The notes beneath the pieces were generated by a model. The model had not been told where the DNA came from and did no database searches. It was given only the letters and a program-made list of their open reading frames with translations. This document shows, piece after piece, positions 39,784-64,000 of a stretch of DNA of 64,000 nt. Position 1 is the first letter of the stretch, and every line of letters begins with the position of its first letter. Both the position numbers and the translations under genes were made by a program. The DNA is from Cristatella mucedo (taxonomy: Eukaryota; Bryozoa; Phylactolaemata; Cristatellidae): assembly GCA_009760855.2 (NCBI GenBank), contig WPIO01000007.1:5307501-5371500 (forward strand). The letters run 5' to 3'.

Positions 39784-39962
39784 CCACATTTGCATGCTGA
39801 CCCTGTGCATGTCACCCCTAACCATGTTATTCATGTTGTTTATCAAGCATGGTATTACTCACCATTCAATTGCATTTCCCTTTGCAGCAGATGTAAAGCG
39901 CCTAGAAAGAGATTGAGTTCTCTGAGGGCGCTTTATCAAGTGCATTATTATTCTTATTATCA
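39784..39962 (+). mobile_element. LINE-A 3' UTR only, (ATT)n tail
   Basis: CACATTTGCATGCTGACCCT through AAAGCGCCTAGAAAGAGATT, the full stem-loop, and an ATT tail ending in TTATTATC. A severely 5'-truncated insertion abutting LINE-B. Confidence 0.82.
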
Positions 39963-42900
39963 GGGTTTTATCAGTATTCGTCGGCTGGGGAGCACTGTGT
40001 TTGCGGCCTAGTTCTGTTCAGACGCGAAAGCGGCTACGCCATGATTTTAACAATAGCACGTGTACTTGGATATGCAAGTACGGGATATGTCCTGCAGAGG
40101 CCGAAACGATAGTGCAGTGGTGGCTAATTCTGGATGGTGGATCACATCGGTACACAATTCGACAATGCAAGTACTCGAGCAGGGCTTGAGCACTGCAGCT
40201 TGTGCTCACTCGCACATGCACGGCTACAGCGATGTGTTGCTGAACTAACTTGGTATCTTGCAAAGCTGCTGGACCGATTGCCGAGACAGATCTATCAGAC
40301 GAGTGACCTGGATGCGATGAACTGAAAGTCAGCTACCGTTCGCTCGGCTGGCAGTTGATTGCTTTATCTAATATGTGCTGTCCAATCAGGAGCTGCTAGC
40401 CCTAAATGTCTATGGCCCACTCAAACAGGCGACCAGGAATTCTTGCCCATTCAGCTAATGAGAGGTGTCACTCTAGACCCGAGACAGTGGACTAGTGTGC
40501 AATATGGTCGGCCAGCCGACCCTTGACCTAGTCAATACAAACGCAAGCTAGGTGGCACCATTAAGCGACCACTAATCGAGACTGACCGGGCCAGCTTCTC
40601 CCGAAACAGTGCTTGAACAGAGTGCATGCTGGACACTCGAAAATACGGGCAGCTCTACGAGCAAGCACAGAGTAGATGCATGCGAAAACTTTCCTCTATA
40701 GTGGATACCGTGAACCCTGGGTGTCGGCTCATGTGCAGTGCAGCATCGAGTTTGTCTAACGACCCGACTTAAAAAAATTATTAATTCCGAGACATTTTTT
40801 AAATCTGTTTTTGACGAGTCTTTGAAATCAGCCATCATTCGACCAATACTTGAAAAGTCTGGACTATATTCAAGATAAAAAAACTATATCTTATCTAAAT
40901 GATAAAAAACTCGCCAGTCTCTTTCCGACCCTTTTCTCCCAAGGAAAATTCTCGAAAGCTTGTGTCTAAACTTCCTAAAAGTTTGGAGGCTTAATTAAGA
41001 AGACTAGAAGAAAATATAATTTGCGATCATAAGTGCAGCTGACATCATGCTGAGAACGTCAGGCGATCAGAATCGCGTGCACCAACTTGCTTGCTCCAGT
41101 TCACCTCACGACGCTTGCACAACCTGGGCCGACGGAGGCACCGAACGCTGCCTGCTTTGCGCCAACAGGCAAGCCACGAAGTCATACCACGTCTAAAGTT
41201 GGATACGCGAGTTCCTGTCGAGGGCAGATGGGTTCCTGTTGTGGACCGCTGGGCTCCAATCGTGGACTGACCGGTTGTGCTTAGTTGGACCGACGTGTTC
41301 ATGTTGTGAACCGTAGGGAGACCAGGTCGTGGACAAACGGGCTCTTTCCCTTGGACCGATGTTCTTGCCGTTGACAGAAGGGCTCCGATTAGGTCATCGA
41401 TTGGGTGGCAAGCCCGATGAGGCGAAACCGGTCGCTCTTCAGGTGGCGACTCTCACTTTGCGGCTGCCATGTCACGCCTGAGCTGTGCTCGATCGAACGC
41501 CTGGCACGACTCCGTGGCTACATAGTTTAGACCTTGGCTGGTGGTGTTCCCTGTCTTGATCTGGCTGCAATCTATAAATAACCTGCATGACCTCGGCCCA
41601 ATACACTCTTGCAGTTGTGCCAAATCCCATCGCCACTGTCTTCTGCTATAGGAGGCTTCTGATTGGTCGATTGCCGTCAATTGTCCATGAATGTTAAAAA
41701 CTACTTGCATTCCTTTAGACTCTTCACATTTACCTACGGGCACCCTGATGATGTCACAAAGCAGAAACGACTGATAAGTTTGTCAGGCTGTTGTGAGAAA
41801 GTACCCTATTGAAAAAGAAACCGGGGGACTAGCCAGAGACCAGCTTCCTGCAGCCCGTACTGGGTTAGCCTCGCGTGGCTGTTATGAACCGCGGATGGTG
41901 GACCGAAGCTGGCAGTTCTGCTTGTCTCGCATAACCCATCGGTCAAATTGCGAAGCGTTGCTAGCGATCAGATCGTGCCGGCTCAGAGTGTCGGTGCATA
42001 AACACTAGCATCGAACTGGATCGTGACATCGGTGTGTATGGGTAACTCCCTCCGCCAGAGTCCTGGTGACCTAGTGATCCTACACATGCTCGCCCGGTCG
42101 CTGCTCGTAGCCCGGTACAGACTAGGTCGGCTGCCTCATTCATTGATCGGCACCACCCTGAATGGCTGAAAGTATGTGTAGCCTTCAGCAGTACCCCAGA
42201 TTCAGAACACTCATAATGTGCAGCCAAATCAAAGCAGTGTGGCATAATGTGATGGGCAAGCATTTGCTGCAGAAAATGCCCTAGTACCACTGCCGTAAGG
42301 CAAAGGAGCTATGTGCTTGTCCGACAACATTGGCTGTCAGCCATGTTTGGCTGATGCTTTTTTTCTAAAATAGCACCTGCTTCAGCCTCTGCGAAATCGG
42401 GGCGTGATAGTAAACATGAAGCACATGCGAAGCTCTGCTTACATAGACAACAATTAGCCTACCTCTCGTCTAGCTGCCTGGTACACCATAAATTAGTGTG
42501 CTCGCATACGACTGGCAGCTGGTCACTCACGAGCACAGTTAACTTGGAGAGCCCAACGGGACCATTCCAGTGGCTCTAAGGTATGTACAAAGACCAATAA
42601 CATTCACGTCTGCCTCGAAAGGCAGCTTAAAAGTGAGTGAGCCACACACAAAATAGCTCGGACAGATAGGAATGCGGATGGGTGCATGAATCCATGTGCT
42701 GTTTGTTATCCGACAAAGTGTTAACGGTTGAAGGTCAAGATGTCATAAAGTTCTACTAATGCACTTCTAGAATAAAGTGCCAAAAAAAAAATTGGAACAC
42801 GCCCTCAATTGTACTACTGCTATCAAACGAGTCTGTTCTGCAGGGCCGGAGCCCAGTCGGCATCATTTTAAAGATAAATCCATAGCTCTCAGCGTCACGA

Positions 42901-43225
42901 CTGACATAATACATACAGGTTTCCTACAATAAGACGATGGACCGGAAAGTACGAAATATTAGCAAAAAGTGTATAATACGGTGCACACACATCAAAGCCG
43001 CCTCGAGATACTCTCAATTAAATGGTGTTCCACTAACAAACAAGCCTGGTGTCTTGCTGGCTTTGTCTTGGTCTTGTCTAGAAGAAATGCAGCACCTTAT
43101 TGCAAATTATGGCATAATATCCCTGCAAGCAATGCAGAATGCAAAACAGGATTTCCAATTTGCTAAATTTGCTCGTTAACTATTAAAAAATGCCCAGTGC
43201 TCCTACGCAATAATAGCTTTCATAT
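39963..43225. other. Intergenic spacer between convergent genes
   Basis: No gene recognised. 41215-41400 has a degenerate repeat with roughly 22-nt period (recurring GTGGAC/TTGGAC ends). The rest shows neither transposon nor RNA-gene signatures I can name. Confidence 0.45.
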
Positions 43226-43231
43226 TTTATT
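43226..43231 (-). terminator. VPS35 polyadenylation signal candidate
   Basis: TTTATT on the plus strand reads AATAAA in the VPS35 direction, 260 bp past the stop codon. Confidence 0.5.
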
Positions 43232-43490
43232 AGGCTTCGGTACAGGCTCAAACGAGATGCGGCAGCACAGGCGGAACGGCCATTTGTGGGGCTCAAGCCT
43301 GTCTAGTCGGTAGGCTGAGGCAGGTCAGCCGAATGAAGGAGAAAGTGCTTTGCTATTAAGGTACTGATGGCACATAATGGCCATATACCAAATGTAAGCA
43401 AGCATGCAGACCCTGGTGACTGCATGCTGAGACACGTGGTGCTCTGCACGAGCTGAGCAGGTGCTGCTTGTGGCACCTGCTAGGCTGACT

Positions 43491-63938
<20,448 letters not shown>

Positions 63939-64000
63939 CTGCAGCACACAAACAAGCATGTGCTGAATCGCTGTAGCACTGACCACTTGAGAGCTGAAAA

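Overview
This is a eukaryotic (invertebrate-metazoan-like) chromosomal window. It has long introns with GT-AG splice sites, GC-rich exons in AT-richer surroundings, tRNA-derived SINEs, many decayed CR1/L2-type LINE copies and long dinucleotide microsatellites. There are no operons or ribosome-binding sites. I cannot name the species. Protein comparisons are made against family sequences from memory; no alignment was run.

Two host genes can be rebuilt exon by exon, and they are convergent. (1) RSKR-like AGC protein kinase, + strand, 12 coding exons from 10988 to 36931, 477 codons plus stop. The model is complete, with all 11 introns GT-AG and in phase. Its first exon lies in a CpG-rich island (about 10.8-11.7 kb), and its last exon carries an AGC hydrophobic motif. 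(2) VPS35, the retromer core subunit, - strand. The last 12 coding exons run from 63938 down to the stop at 43491. The roughly 165 N-terminal residues lie beyond the right edge. About 6.5 kb of repeat-rich DNA separates the two stop codons.

Layout: 1-10 kb, upstream of RSKR, is layered retroelement debris (LINE-A, LINE-B, SINEs), a 38-bp and a 55-bp tandem array, and a Ty3/gypsy-like gag fragment between two direct repeats. 11-37 kb is RSKR; its introns hold SINEs, LINE copies, a ~456-bp foldback element, microsatellites and, in intron 8, a ~1.56-kb DNA-transposon-like element (27.53-29.09 kb) inserted into a LINE 3' end. 37-43.4 kb is intergenic. 43.5-63.9 kb is VPS35, with LINE-A/LINE-B copies, SINEs and a ~300-bp GA tract in its introns.

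Mobile elements are named here as LINE-A (CR1/L2-like, 3' stem-loop and (ATT)n tail), LINE-B (related, (ACATT)n tail), SINE-1 (tRNA-like head; 3' end shared with LINE-A) and SINE-2 (tRNA-like head, unrelated tail). The most unusual item is the intron-8 element. It has inverted ends with a perfect palindromic core and a broken transposase-like protein with an NDCVGQNKS motif, an AT-hook and a C-terminal PCNA-binding (PIP-box-like) motif.
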